From contig NZ_CP027433.1 in the NCBI RefSeq assembly GCF_002993285.1, positions 3,348,001 to 3,412,000 of the forward strand: a stretch of DNA of 64,000 bases, read 5' to 3'. The notes under the pieces are model-generated. The model worked only from the letters and a program-made list of their open reading frames with translations, was not told where the DNA came from and did no database searches. Every line of letters starts with the position of its first letter. Position 1 is the stretch's first letter. The position numbers and the translations under genes were made by a program. Positions 48,927 through 59,375 of this stretch are shown in pieces. The stretch comes from Gordonia iterans. Its GTDB lineage: Bacteria > Actinomycetota > Actinomycetes > Mycobacteriales > Mycobacteriaceae.

Positions 48927-49577
48927 ATGGGAATCCTCGTGGCGATCGAAGGCCTGGACGGCGCCGGAAAGAACACGATCGTCCAGCGCATCGCGGCCGA
49001 GGCCGCGGCCCGCGGAGTCTCGCTCACCACGATGGCGTTCCCCGCATACGGCCGGTCGATTCACGCCGATCTCGCCGCGGAGGCGCTCCACGGAGAGCAC
49101 GGCGACGTCGCCCGAAGCGCCTATGCGATGGCGCTCCTGTTCGCCCTGGACCGGCGCGATGTCCGAGACGCCCTGGTGCGCGCCCTCGCCGAGCACGACG
49201 TCGTCCTGTGCGACCGCTACGTGGCGTCCAACGCCGCCTACAGTGCCGCGCGCCTGGGTCAGCGGCACGACGGCGAGGTGGTCACCTGGGTCCGCGATCT
49301 GGAGTTCGGCCGCTTCGCCCTCCCCCGGCCGAATCATCAACTGCTGCTGGGAGTTCCGCCCGAGGTGGCGATGGGACGTGCAGAAGGTCGCGCGGCCGCC
49401 GATGCGTCGCGGGCCAAGGACGCCTACGAGCGCGACGCGGACCTGCAGACGAGGGTGTACCGCTCGTACTCGGATCTCGCGGCGAATTCGTGGATCTCGG
49501 ACTGGACCGTCGCCGACGGCGACGAGGCCGTCGCGAAGGTCCTGTCCCTGATCGCGTTTCGACACGGACTCGGCTAG
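48927..49577 (+). CDS. tmk: Thymidylate kinase
   Basis: 216-residue dTMP kinase (dTMP to dTDP). The P-loop is EGLDGAGKNT (about 7-16), the DR(Y/H) motif is LCDRYVASNAAYSAAR and the LID-like region holds EGRAAADASRAKDAYERD. Start ATG just after the tandem palindrome; no strong ribosome site is seen. The last seven codons (FRHGLG and stop) lie inside the first copy of a 55-bp repeat. Orientation is opposite to mtrA and sahH, unlike M. tuberculosis. Confidence 0.95.
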   Translation: MGILVAIEGLDGAGKNTIVQRIAAEAAARGVSLTTMAFPAYGRSIHADLAAEALHGEHGDVARSAYAMALLFALDRRDVRDALVRALAEHDVVLCDRYVASNAAYSAARLGQRHDGEVVTWVRDLEFGRFALPRPNHQLLLGVPPEVAMGRAEGRAAADASRAKDAYERDADLQTRVYRSYSDLAANSWISDWTVADGDEAVAKVLSLIAFRHGLG

Positions 49578-49659
49578 CGCCTCGCCCGGCTCAACGACCG
49601 AAGACAAGGCGTTTCGACACGGACTCAGCTAGCGCCTCGCCCGGCTTAACGAGCGAAGC
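49554..49659. repeat. Two 55-bp direct repeats overlapping the tmk 3' end
   Basis: GCGTTTCGACACGGACTC(G/A)G followed by CTAGCGCCTCGCCCGGCT begins at 49554 and again at 49609. The TAG of the first copy is the tmk stop codon. Confidence 0.88.
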
Positions 49660-49721
49660 AGCGCCACCCCACGGGCATCCCGGTCAAGCGCGCTGAGCAC
49701 ACCGCCACTCAGACTGGGAGT

Positions 49722-49824
49722 CCCATGCCGGGCACTTGTTTGCGAAGCCTCCGCAGAATCTGGAGGCTGTGCGCCATCTCGAGACAGGCCGAGGACTACT
49801 GAGCGAACGAGCGCCCGGCATGGG
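49722..49824. repeat. 103-bp element with 12-bp terminal inverted repeats
   Basis: CCCATGCCGGGC (49722-49733) and GCCCGGCATGGG (49813-49824) are perfect inverted repeats. An internal stem GCCTCC/GGAGGC lies near 49746-49766. It ends 14 bp from the sahH stop. It may be a miniature mobile element or a large terminator; no target-site duplication is evident. Confidence 0.6.
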
Positions 49825-49837
49825 GCGGCCGAACAGA

Positions 49838-51334
<1,497 letters not shown>

Positions 51335-51448
51335 CTATCCCTCTCGAAAGGTTCACGTCAGATCCGCGCGCCGTGCGACGCCCGGACGGTTGCTCAGACC
51401 AAGGCTAGCCTGTGCCGCGAACGCCGGGCGCACCGAGCGTCGGGCGCC

Positions 51449-53062
51449 TCACCTCGACGACGGCGGCGGATCGTCGTCGCCCGCTTCCGCTCGGACCTGC
51501 GGCACCCGCGGACCGGCTAGATCGAGGGCGTCGAGCAGGGGCGGCGTCTCGCCGCGCTCCCGCATGCCGAGCACCGAGTGGCGCATGCCGTACACAAGGT
51601 AGACCACCACGCCGAGAGCCATCCAGATGAGGAAGCGGATCCAGGTGAGCGCACTGAGGTTGATCATCAGCCAGAGGCAGGCGGCGACGGCGAGCACCGG
51701 GACCAGCGGGACCAGCGGGACGCGGAATCCGCGTGTGAGATCGGGCCGGGTCTTGCGCAACACGATCACACCGATGCACACCAGCACGAAGGCGAACAGA
51801 GTGCCGATGTTGACCATCTCCTCCAGCTCGCCCATGGGGAGGAAGCCGGCGAGAAACGCCGAGACGAAACCGACGAGCACGGTGATCCGCACCGGGGTGC
51901 CGCGACTCCCGGTCTTGGCCAGGCCGCGTGGGAACAGCCCGTCACGCGACATCGCGAAGCCGACGCGAGTCTGACCGAGCAGCATCACCATCACCACCGT
52001 GGTGAGACCGGACAGCGCACCGATCACGATCAGCCATTGCGCCCAAGCGATTCCGTGCAGGCCGAAGGCCGTCGCGAGCGTCGCGTTGTCGCCCCGGAGC
52101 TCGGTGTAGCTGACCATCCCGGTGAGGACCAGGGTGACCGCCACATACAGCACGGTGACGATGGCGAGCGAACCCAGGATGCCGCGCGGCAGGTCTTTCT
52201 GTGGGTCGCGGGCCTCCTCTGCGGTCGTCGCGACGATGTCGAACCCGATGAACGCGAAGAACACCAGCGACGCCGCGGCCAGCAGTCCGTACCAGCCGTA
52301 GGTCGACCCGCCGGCCCCGGTCATCAGCGAGAACAACGTCTGGTGCAGGCCCGAGGCGCCGTCGGACGCGGCGTCCTCGGCGGGCGGGATGTACGGCGAA
52401 TAGTTCTTGGGCGAGATGTAGAACGCGCCGACCACGATCACCAGCAGCACCACCGCCACCTTGACCGCGGTGATCACCAGCGACACCATCGACGACAGTT
52501 TGGTGCCGAGCGCGAGCAGCAGGGTGAGCACCGAGATGAGGAGCACCGCGCCCCAGTCGAAGCCGCCGAAGGCGCCGCCGGGATCGCCCCAGGCGATTAC
52601 CGTGTACGACGTCTCCGAGGGATCGGCGCCGGTGATCAGGCAGAGGAACTCGTTGAGGTAGTGCGACCAGCCCTTGGAGACCACGGAGGCGGCCAGCGCG
52701 AATTCGAGGATCAGGTCCCACCCGATGATCCAGGCGACGAACTCGCCGAAGGTCGCGTACGAGAACGTGTACGCGCTGCCGGCGACCGGCACCGTCGAGG
52801 CGAACTCGGCGTAGCAGAGGGCCGCGAGTCCGCAGGCGATCGCGGCGAGGACGAAGGCCAGCGAGACCGAGGGGCCGGCGACGTTGCCCGCCGTGCGGGC
52901 GGTGAGGGTGAAGATCCCGGCGCCGACCACCACGGCGACGCCGAACACCGTCAGGTCCCACCAGGTGAGGTCCTTCCGGAGCCGGGTCCCGGGTTCGTCC
53001 GTGTCGGCGACCGACTGTTCGACCGACTTGACTCGCAAGAACGGGTTGCCCACGCGCGGCAC
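51449..53062 (-). CDS. APC-superfamily amino-acid permease (Rv3253c-like)
   Basis: 537-residue cationic amino-acid transporter-type permease with about 12-14 membrane helices. VVVGAGIFTLTA in helix 1, CYAEFASTVPVAGSAYT in helix 3 and FFAFIGFDIVATTAEEARDP in helix 6 are typical CAT/APC signatures. GTG start; a second GTG three codons later has the better-spaced AAAGGTG. The rubredoxin and alkB genes that separate it from sahH in M. tuberculosis are absent. Confidence 0.9.
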   Translation of the reverse strand: MPRVGNPFLRVKSVEQSVADTDEPGTRLRKDLTWWDLTVFGVAVVVGAGIFTLTARTAGNVAGPSVSLAFVLAAIACGLAALCYAEFASTVPVAGSAYTFSYATFGEFVAWIIGWDLILEFALAASVVSKGWSHYLNEFLCLITGADPSETSYTVIAWGDPGGAFGGFDWGAVLLISVLTLLLALGTKLSSMVSLVITAVKVAVVLLVIVVGAFYISPKNYSPYIPPAEDAASDGASGLHQTLFSLMTGAGGSTYGWYGLLAAASLVFFAFIGFDIVATTAEEARDPQKDLPRGILGSLAIVTVLYVAVTLVLTGMVSYTELRGDNATLATAFGLHGIAWAQWLIVIGALSGLTTVVMVMLLGQTRVGFAMSRDGLFPRGLAKTGSRGTPVRITVLVGFVSAFLAGFLPMGELEEMVNIGTLFAFVLVCIGVIVLRKTRPDLTRGFRVPLVPLVPVLAVAACLWLMINLSALTWIRFLIWMALGVVVYLVYGMRHSVLGMRERGETPPLLDALDLAGPRVPQVRAEAGDDDPPPSSR

Positions 53063-53254
53063 CTTTCGTTCGGATCAGACTGGTTCGGATCGGGCGTCTG
53101 CCGACTTCACGACTCGCCAAAAATAGCCGACGCCGCAGCGCGTACGACGGCGGTTCGGACGATCCGGTCCGGTGTGCGCGGTCCGGTCGCGGGTCCGTCT
53201 CCGGGGCAGTCCGGCAACGAGTACGCGTGCCTTCGTGTCGCCGGGCCGCGGGAG

Positions 53255-53431
53255 TCAGGTGTCGCGCGTCGGGTGCGGCTGCTGTTCGCGGGCCTCGTCC
53301 TGGGCCAGGAGGTCACTGGGTTCCACCAGCCCGGTCTCCGGCCGGGCCCGCAAGAACATGATCACGGCCCCCAGACCGCCCCACAGCAGCACCATAGCGA
53401 TGATCATCACGACGACGGCAGCAGCGCTCAT
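53255..53431 (-). CDS. MetS-type small subunit of a methionine/alanine importer
   Basis: 58-residue single-helix protein. MSAAAVVVMIIAMVLLWGGL and GAVIMFLRARP form the helix, followed by an acidic cytoplasmic tail ending HPTRDT. Its ATG overlaps the stop of the NSS transporter (ATGA). The arrangement equals metP-metS of Corynebacterium glutamicum, where the small subunit is needed for uptake. Assignment rests on size, topology and coupling. Confidence 0.82.
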   Translation of the reverse strand: MSAAAVVVMIIAMVLLWGGLGAVIMFLRARPETGLVEPSDLLAQDEAREQQPHPTRDT

Positions 53432-54969
53432 CGCTCGTCTCCTTTCAGCGGCGGCCAGGGTTGGAAGGACTCGTCGCGGCCGTTCCAGCTGAGGACGGTC
53501 ATCACGATCGCGAACACCACGGCGAGGACGATGGTGCCCCAGCCGAAGGTGTTGACGTACCAGTCCGGGTAGCCCTCGTAGCCGTCTTTCACCAGACCCA
53601 TCACCTTGTCGATCAACATCACCAGGAGCGCGAGCGGCGCGAACACCCCGATCAGGACCAGCCAGGTGTTGCCGAGCTTGAACGTCGACACCGCGTTCAG
53701 GTGATCGCGGAGCAGCGGCCCCCGCCGCGCGATCCACACCACCGTCACGCACATGATGATCGCCGAACCGACCACACCGATGTTGTTGGCGAACTGGTCG
53801 ACGGTGTCCAGCGCGATCAGGCCGGTGGTGGTGGCGAACAGTCCGAAGGAGACCAGGGCGCTCACGATGCCGACGCCGACCGCGGCGGTGCGCTGGGAGA
53901 GCCCGAACTTCTCCTGCATGCCCACCGACACACCGACCACCAGCGACACCAGCGACGTGAAGCCCGCGATCACCAGCGAACCGAAGAACACCGCTCCGAA
54001 GAACCAGCTGCCCGGCATCTCTGAGACGATCTTCGGGAAGGTGATGAACGAGAGCGTGGGCCCGGTGATCCCCTCCAGCTCGGCGAACCGGATGTTGCTC
54101 TGGTGCGCGAGGAACCCGAGCGCGGAGAAGACCCCGATGCCGGCCAGCAACTCGAACGACGAGTTCGCGAACCCGACGACCAGGCCCGAGCTGGTCATGT
54201 TGGCTTTGCGCCGCTGGAACGAGGCGTACGCGATCATGATGCCGAAGGCGATCGACATCGAGAAGAAGATCTGGCTGTACGCCGCGATCCAGACCGAGAG
54301 GTTGGTCAGCTCACTCCACTGGGGTGTGAACAGCTCGTTGAGCCCGTCGGTCGCACCGGGCAGCGTGACGGCACGGATCACCAGCGCGCCGAAGCCGAGG
54401 ACCAGCAGCGGTATGCCGATCACGTTGACCTTCTCGATGCCCTTGGCGATGCCGAGCGCCAGCACGACGATGATCAGCACCCAGACGATCACCAGCGGCA
54501 GGGCGACGCCCGACACCAGCTGCGCCGACACCCCCGGCTCACCGACCTGCAGATAGTCGCTGAGGAAGAAGGTCTGTGTGTCGTCACCCCACTTGGTGCC
54601 GAACGAGAAGTAGAAGTAGCTCATCGCCCAGGCGATCACCACGGCGTAGTAGACGGAGATGATGAACAGCAGTGCGGTCTGGAACCATCCGATCACCTCG
54701 GCCTTGCGCCACAGCCGGCGCAGCGCGAGTGCTGCGGCCGCACGATAACGGTGTCCGATCGCGTAGTCGAGGAACAGGATGGGGAAGCCCGCGGTGAACA
54801 GTGCGATCAGATACGGAATCAGGAAGGCCCCGCCGCCGCTCTCGTAGGCGACGCCGGGGAATCGCCAGATGTTGCCGAGCCCGACCGCCGACCCGATCGC
54901 GGCGAGGATGAAGCCGCGATTGGACGTCCAGGTCTGTCGCTCCGGGTTCGCCGCCGCCGTATCCGTCAT
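53428..54969 (-). CDS. Sodium-dependent transporter, NSS family (MetP-type)
   Basis: 513-residue neurotransmitter:sodium symporter with about 12 helices. Helix 1 AAIGSAVGLGNIWRFPGVAY holds the sodium- and substrate-binding unwound segment. C. glutamicum MetP imports methionine and alanine with sodium; the small downstream partner supports the same role here. ATG is preferred with GAGAGGGACGG upstream. Confidence 0.9.
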   Translation of the reverse strand: MTDTAAANPERQTWTSNRGFILAAIGSAVGLGNIWRFPGVAYESGGGAFLIPYLIALFTAGFPILFLDYAIGHRYRAAAALALRRLWRKAEVIGWFQTALLFIISVYYAVVIAWAMSYFYFSFGTKWGDDTQTFFLSDYLQVGEPGVSAQLVSGVALPLVIVWVLIIVVLALGIAKGIEKVNVIGIPLLVLGFGALVIRAVTLPGATDGLNELFTPQWSELTNLSVWIAAYSQIFFSMSIAFGIMIAYASFQRRKANMTSSGLVVGFANSSFELLAGIGVFSALGFLAHQSNIRFAELEGITGPTLSFITFPKIVSEMPGSWFFGAVFFGSLVIAGFTSLVSLVVGVSVGMQEKFGLSQRTAAVGVGIVSALVSFGLFATTTGLIALDTVDQFANNIGVVGSAIIMCVTVVWIARRGPLLRDHLNAVSTFKLGNTWLVLIGVFAPLALLVMLIDKVMGLVKDGYEGYPDWYVNTFGWGTIVLAVVFAIVMTVLSWNGRDESFQPWPPLKGDER

Positions 54970-55056
54970 CAACCGTCCCTCTCGTCAAGGTTCACCGACC
55001 GTAGCGCATCGAAGCCGTGCCGCGGTGACGAAACCCGGTGAAGAAGGACGCGGCGG

Positions 55057-56025
55057 TCAGGACGCCGGCTCGGGGTCGGAGTGGTCGGCGCCCGCGGGTT
55101 TGTGCGGCCTGACCTGGTGCACGATCGCCACCACCACCGAACCCACCAGGAAACCGAGCACCGCCGAGAAGAAGGTGTTGACCAGCCAGCCGACGAAGCC
55201 GCCGGCGACCGGCGACGCATCGGCGGCGGCGACCTCGAGGTGGTGGACGAGGTCGTAGAGCCAGTGCCAGCCGAGGTCGTGGACGCCGCCGAGAAGGATG
55301 TGCCCGCCCACCCAGAGCATGGCCACGACGCCGACGTACGAGAGCGCCGTCATGAGCATCGGCATCGCGCTCACCAGCGAGCGGCCGACGCGCCGGCTCA
55401 CCGCGCTGTTCCGCCGGGCCATCGCCAGCCCGACGTCGTCCATCTTCACGATCACCGCGACGACGCCGTAGACCAGCGCCGTGATGACCACGGCGACGAC
55501 GATCAGCGCGCCCAGGCGCATCCAGAGCCCTTCGGAGGCGACCTCGCTCAGGGCGATCACCATGATCTCCGCGGACAGGATGAAGTCTGTGCGGACGGCG
55601 CCGCCGACCAGCTTCTTCTCCTGGTCGCCGCCCACCTGCGCGGCAGGCGCCTCCGCGTGCGCGCCGTGGCCGGTCAGCTTCTCCCAGATCTTCTCCGCGC
55701 CCTCGAAAGCCAGGTAGGTGCCGCCCAGCATGAGCAACGGAGTCAGTGCCCACGACGCGAACTCGCTGAGCAGCATGATCGCCGGAAGGATGAAGACCAG
55801 CTTGTTGCGGATCGACCCGCGCGCGATCTTGGCGATGATCGGCAGTTCCCGCGCGGGCTCGATGCCCTGCACGTACCGCGGGGTCACCGCCGCGTCGTCG
55901 ACGACGACGCCCACCGCCTTGGTACTGGCCCTTCCCGCCGCCGCGCCGATGTCGTCGATCGATGCCGCCGTAAGTCTCGCCAGCGCCGCGACGTCGTCGA
56001 GCAGCGCCGCCAACCCTCCTGCCAT
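55057..56025 (-). CDS. DUF808-family membrane protein
   Basis: 322-residue YedI-like integral membrane protein. MAGGLAALLDDVAALARLTA is the conserved N-terminus, with about seven helices following, including LVFILPAIMLLSEFASWAL and FVGWLVNTFFSAVLGFLVGS, and a Pro/Asp-rich tail. Function is not established. Separated by about 87 bp from the NSS transporter on the same strand. Confidence 0.88.
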   Translation of the reverse strand: MAGGLAALLDDVAALARLTAASIDDIGAAAGRASTKAVGVVVDDAAVTPRYVQGIEPARELPIIAKIARGSIRNKLVFILPAIMLLSEFASWALTPLLMLGGTYLAFEGAEKIWEKLTGHGAHAEAPAAQVGGDQEKKLVGGAVRTDFILSAEIMVIALSEVASEGLWMRLGALIVVAVVITALVYGVVAVIVKMDDVGLAMARRNSAVSRRVGRSLVSAMPMLMTALSYVGVVAMLWVGGHILLGGVHDLGWHWLYDLVHHLEVAAADASPVAGGFVGWLVNTFFSAVLGFLVGSVVVAIVHQVRPHKPAGADHSDPEPAS

Positions 56026-56196
56026 GGGTCAAGCCTTTCCTCGTGCAGCGGTCGTGTGCTGGCCAGAATAGTGGCGCGAGAGCACGAACGTCCGGGCGGA
56101 CCGGCGGCGTCGCCACCGCAGGTCCGCCCGGCACGCACAAGAACGCGGACGACCGGAACGCCCGACACGGCCCGGACAGGCGGTCGCCGGACGCGC

Positions 56197-56493
56197 TCAG
56201 GTGGCGAACGACTTGCCCACGCGCACGTCGGTCTCGTGCATGCGCGAGCTCGCCTTGGCCACCCCGGCGCCCAAGCCGTTCAGCCGCAGGCGGGCGTCGG
56301 TGAAGATCCGGTCCCAGTCGGCTTGCGCCAGCTGGTAATCCGCGGCGCCGCCGGATTCCCAGTTGGCCGCGAGCATGTTCACCTGCCGCTTGAGCTGGCC
56401 GGACAGTTCTTCCAGTCGCCCGAACTGATTCTTCAGGTCACCGGCCAGCGTGCCCAGATTCGCGAAGTTGTAGCGGATGGTTCCACCACTCAT
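56197..56493 (-). CDS. EsxA-like WXG100 protein
   Basis: 98-residue helical hairpin protein of the ESAT-6 group. LAANWESGGAADYQLAQADW aligns with the EsxA turn; the motif is WES-G (Trp45, Gly48) rather than a strict WXG. C-terminal SRMHETDVRVGKSFAT resembles the EsxA tail. It is downstream of the EsxB-like gene, as in ESX loci, and likely forms a heterodimer secreted by a type VII system encoded elsewhere. GGGGGA ribosome site; an unusual CA-repeat leader lies upstream. Confidence 0.85.
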   Translation of the reverse strand: MSGGTIRYNFANLGTLAGDLKNQFGRLEELSGQLKRQVNMLAANWESGGAADYQLAQADWDRIFTDARLRLNGLGAGVAKASSRMHETDVRVGKSFAT

Positions 56494-56502
56494 GATTCCC
56501 CC

Positions 56503-56569
56503 GTTGTGGTTGTGGTTGTGGTTCTTGTCGTCGTTGTGGCTGTGGTCGTCGCTGCGGTTGTGGTCAGAC
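56503..56569 (-). promoter_or_regulatory. CA/CAA-rich leader upstream of the EsxA-like gene
   Basis: Low-complexity stretch reading (CCACAA)n with interruptions on the coding strand. It is predicted to be unstructured in RNA and lies directly upstream of the GGGGGA site. It could act as a translation standby or enhancer segment. Confidence 0.45.
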
Positions 56570-56601
56570 GCCGAGCGACGTCTCGCCGCGCGGCGTGCGG
56601 C

Positions 56602-56919
56602 CTACAGGTCGAGGCCGCCCGCCGAGTTGACGATCACGGTCGCGGCCGTGCCGTCGGCGTCGTCGTATCCGCGGAAACCGGACGTGAGCTTTCCCTCGAT
56701 CACGTTGAGGGCCTGCTCCAGCCGCACCGCCGTCGCGTGCCAGTCGGTGTGCGTCCCGTCGAACGACTTGGCCGCGTTGCCCTGCCAGTCGGTCAGGCCG
56801 CTGGCCGCCGACGCCTTGATCTTCCCGATCACCGCGCGCATGTCGCCCACGATCCCCTTGATGCTCGACGTGGCCGCCTGGCCGGCCGCCACGTCGAGGT
56901 TCAGTCCCCCTCCGGACAT
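56602..56919 (-). CDS. EsxB-like WXG100 protein
   Basis: 105-residue WXG100 protein. The turn is DWQGNAAKSF (Trp45-Gln46-Gly47), and Tyr85-Asp86-Asp87-Ala88-Asp89 gives a C-terminal YxxxD secretion signal typical of the CFP-10-like partner. It precedes the EsxA-like gene with 108 bp between. Together they form an esxBA-type pair. Confidence 0.88.
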   Translation of the reverse strand: MSGGGLNLDVAAGQAATSSIKGIVGDMRAVIGKIKASAASGLTDWQGNAAKSFDGTHTDWHATAVRLEQALNVIEGKLTSGFRGYDDADGTAATVIVNSAGGLDL

Positions 56920-57009
56920 GTCACTCTCCTTACTTCCTCTTCTGCCTTCTTCTCTTCTGCGCCGGACCGCCTCGGGATCCGGTCGTCAGTGTGTGGTGAC
57001 TTCGCGCTC

Positions 57010-58389
57010 TCAGGCCGGGGAGTCCGGCTGCACGAGCAGGAAGTCGACGTCGACGGTCACCGGCGGTGCCGCCGCCTCGCCGAGCACCGGAGTCACTGTC
57101 GCGGCGGCCCCGCCCACCTCGAACGTCGTACGGACCGCCTCGCCGGTCCGCGGCCCCGCTGGTGCGGCCACCACCGGAGCCAGTGGTGCCAGCGGGCCGG
57201 CGACCGGGGCGGCGCCGGACCTGGCCCAGCCCGGCGCGGTCGATGCCGGGGAGGGGGCGACGCCCGCTGACGGTTCGGCGCTGACCGGCCGCTGCCCGAG
57301 AACCGGCTCGGCCGCCGGTGCCGACGGCATCGCGCCCAGTCCGGCCGGTCGGACGGTCGGTGCGCCGCCGTTGCCTCCCGGAACCGTCCCGGCCTGATTC
57401 GCCCCGAGGGACCCGGTACCGGTGCCCGGGGCCGCCGGCGACGGGGTCGGTGTCACCGTGGCGGGAACGGTGCCCGCGGGCAGTGGAGCACCCGGCGACG
57501 TGGGAGCAGCCGGTGAGGTCGGCGACGAAGCCAGCAGGGTTCCGGCCAGTTGCATGCCGGACGACACCAGCGGCAGCGCGGCGTGCAGGAGGCCCGACAG
57601 CTGTGCGGGCGTGACTGGCGGCGGGGTCACCGGAACCGGGGCGCCGTCGACGGCCATCTTGGCCGTGGGCGCGGCCAATTGAGCTCGCGTCGCCGCGACC
57701 ACCGCCATCGCCTCGGTCAATCCTTCGGCGGCGAAGCCGAGCGCCGCGAGCTGTCCGGGTGGGGTCATGATGGCCGGCAGAGCGGCGGAAATCAGGCCTG
57801 CCGTCTTCACGATGATGCCCTGCAGGGCCGCGAGGCCGGCGCCGACGATCACCAGCCCGCCCTGGATGTCGGCGGCCATCGCCGCACCCTGTGTGGCCAG
57901 GGCTCCCGCGTTCACCGCCGACTGTGCCGACTTCCCGGTGGCGGCGGCGCCCGACTGTCCCGACCACAGTCCGCTCAGTGCCTGTGCCGCCGAGGCCGCC
58001 GCCCCGGCTCCCGTCTCGAGCACCTGGGAGAGTCCGGTCAGCATCGCGGCGGGGTCGCCGGGCCCGCCGGGCAGGACGCCCGAGCCGAAGGTGCTCAGGA
58101 GTTCGGCGACGGGCGCGAGCAGGGCGAGCGGATCCAGCGCCGGCAGCGCGGGCAAGTCCGGCAGCCCGGGCGGGACGAGCAGCGGCGACGGGTCGGCGGA
58201 TGCGCTGTCCCCCGCGTTCGGCCCCAGCGCCGCGCGGTCGACGCCGCCCGGGCCCGGTTGGCCGAGCAACCGGCGGTCCACGCCCAGTCCGGCGAGCAGC
58301 TGCGTCGGTGTCTGCTCCAGCAGCGCGGGCAGCCCGGTGGGAGCCAGCAGTTCGCCGAGCGTGAGCTCGGCGGTCGCCGCGCCGCTCAT
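57010..58389 (-). CDS. EspA/PPE-like Ala/Pro-rich ESX substrate candidate
   Basis: 459-residue low-complexity protein without a signal peptide. An N-terminal helical half contains QALSGLWSGQSGAAATGKSA, a WSG turn like that of WXG/EspA-type substrates; a Pro/Ala/Gly-rich middle (about 290-400) and a compact C-terminal beta-like segment ending VDVDFLLVQPDSPA follow. It starts in the stop of the EspC-like gene (ATGA), the EspC-EspA coupling pattern. Role in secretion is inferred from context. Confidence 0.65.
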   Translation of the reverse strand: MSGAATAELTLGELLAPTGLPALLEQTPTQLLAGLGVDRRLLGQPGPGGVDRAALGPNAGDSASADPSPLLVPPGLPDLPALPALDPLALLAPVAELLSTFGSGVLPGGPGDPAAMLTGLSQVLETGAGAAASAAQALSGLWSGQSGAAATGKSAQSAVNAGALATQGAAMAADIQGGLVIVGAGLAALQGIIVKTAGLISAALPAIMTPPGQLAALGFAAEGLTEAMAVVAATRAQLAAPTAKMAVDGAPVPVTPPPVTPAQLSGLLHAALPLVSSGMQLAGTLLASSPTSPAAPTSPGAPLPAGTVPATVTPTPSPAAPGTGTGSLGANQAGTVPGGNGGAPTVRPAGLGAMPSAPAAEPVLGQRPVSAEPSAGVAPSPASTAPGWARSGAAPVAGPLAPLAPVVAAPAGPRTGEAVRTTFEVGGAAATVTPVLGEAAAPPVTVDVDFLLVQPDSPA

Positions 58390-58691
58390 GACGTCGCGAC
58401 CGCGGTGGCTGCGTCGAGGTCGGCACCGGTGAACGCTGCGAGCCCGGCGGAAGCCGCGGACGCGGTCGCGGCGTGCACGGCCGCCAAGGCGCCCACCGAC
58501 GAGAGATGGTTGGCCTGCGCGACGGCGAACGCGGCCAGGAACTCCTGGCCGATCAGTCCGAACGCCCCGGTCATCACCGCGGTCTGCGCGGTCGCGTCGG
58601 CGGCGCCGGCGGCCGCGGTCGCCGCACTCAACGCCGCCGATGCGGCGGCGAAGGTCTGCACGGCCTCGGCCGCGACGGTCAGTTCACTCAT
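58386..58691 (-). CDS. EspC-like small type VII substrate
   Basis: 101-residue Ala-rich helical protein. SELTVAAEAVQTFAAASAAL and FGLIGQEFLAAFAVAQANHL suggest the EspC (PF10824) helix-turn-helix fold that resembles PE proteins. Its stop overlaps the EspA-like start. It sits between EspL-like and EspA-like genes. Family assignment is by pattern and neighbourhood. Confidence 0.7.
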   Translation of the reverse strand: MSELTVAAEAVQTFAAASAALSAATAAAGAADATAQTAVMTGAFGLIGQEFLAAFAVAQANHLSSVGALAAVHAATASAASAGLAAFTGADLDAATAVATS

Positions 58692-59031
58692 CGTTCCCCC
58701 TGTCGGTGTGTTCGACTGCCTCGCCGTCCGGCGGGTCGCCGAACTCGTCGAGAAATTCGCGGGTCAGGTCCGCGCGCCGCTGCGCGACGTCTCGCGCTGC
58801 CGTCGCAGCCGTCTCGGTGATCACCGCGGCCAGCCGCGTCGCATCTCCCCGGGCCGCGCCCGGCCGCAGCGTCAGGTCGGCCAGGCCGCCGCTCGCGTCC
58901 ACCCGCACCACGACGCGACCGTCGTCGGCGGACGCCGTCGCCGACACCCCGGCCAGTTCCCGGTGCGCGTGCTGAAGGGCGGCGAGCCGCGCTTGCGCCC
59001 GGGCGGTGATCTGGTCCATCGCCGACGTCAT
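58684..59031 (-). CDS. EspL-like YbaB/EbfC-family protein
   Basis: 115-residue YbaB/EbfC-type protein. MTSAMDQITARAQARLAALQ, the strand-rich VSATASADDGRVVVRVDASG and GLADLTLRPGAAR match the family. In ESX-1 loci EspL is YbaB-like and supports substrate stability. It overlaps the EspC-like start by eight bases and starts inside the upstream stop (ATGA). DNA binding is possible but unproven. Confidence 0.75.
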   Translation of the reverse strand: MTSAMDQITARAQARLAALQHAHRELAGVSATASADDGRVVVRVDASGGLADLTLRPGAARGDATRLAAVITETAATAARDVAQRRADLTREFLDEFGDPPDGEAVEHTDRGNDE

Positions 59032-59375
59032 GCGCGCACCCCTTCGCGGCACCAGCGGTCGACCGCTTCCTCCAGCCGTACCACCGCAGCCCGGTCTGGG
59101 AGACCCAGTGCATCGAGCACGTCCCGCGGCGTCCCCCGCCCTTCGAGTTCCAGGCGGCGCTGATGGGCCGTCCCGCCGCGCGCCAGCGCGCACAGCGCCA
59201 AGATCCGGGCGGCCACCACGTCCAGACTCACCGACAGCTGCGACTGCGCGATCCGCATTCCGACGGGCAGACCGTCCGCCGTCGTGGTGACCGCCAGGCC
59301 CCCGCAGGGCGAGGCGGCATGACCGAATTCCAGATCTGACGGCGCGACCGGCGCCCGTGCTGCTGTGTGCTTCAT
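59028..59375 (-). CDS. First gene of the ESX-substrate operon, EspD/EspH-like (DUF2694) candidate
   Basis: 115-residue protein with core DLEFGHAASPCGGLAVTTTA, DGLPVGMRIAQSQLSVSLDV and VAARILALCALA, similar in layout to the DUF2694 proteins EspD/EspH that stabilise ESX-1 substrates. Position at the head of an overlapping operon supports an accessory role. The match is tentative; it may be a lineage-specific accessory. Confidence 0.55.
   Translation of the reverse strand: MKHTAARAPVAPSDLEFGHAASPCGGLAVTTTADGLPVGMRIAQSQLSVSLDVVAARILALCALARGGTAHQRRLELEGRGTPRDVLDALGLPDRAAVVRLEEAVDRWCREGVRA

Noticed and set aside
51335-55056. SAM- or SAH-type riboswitch upstream of sahH or the MetPS-like genes
   Set aside because: The 114-bp sahH leader and 87-bp NSS leader show no multi-helix junction resembling known SAM or SAH riboswitches.
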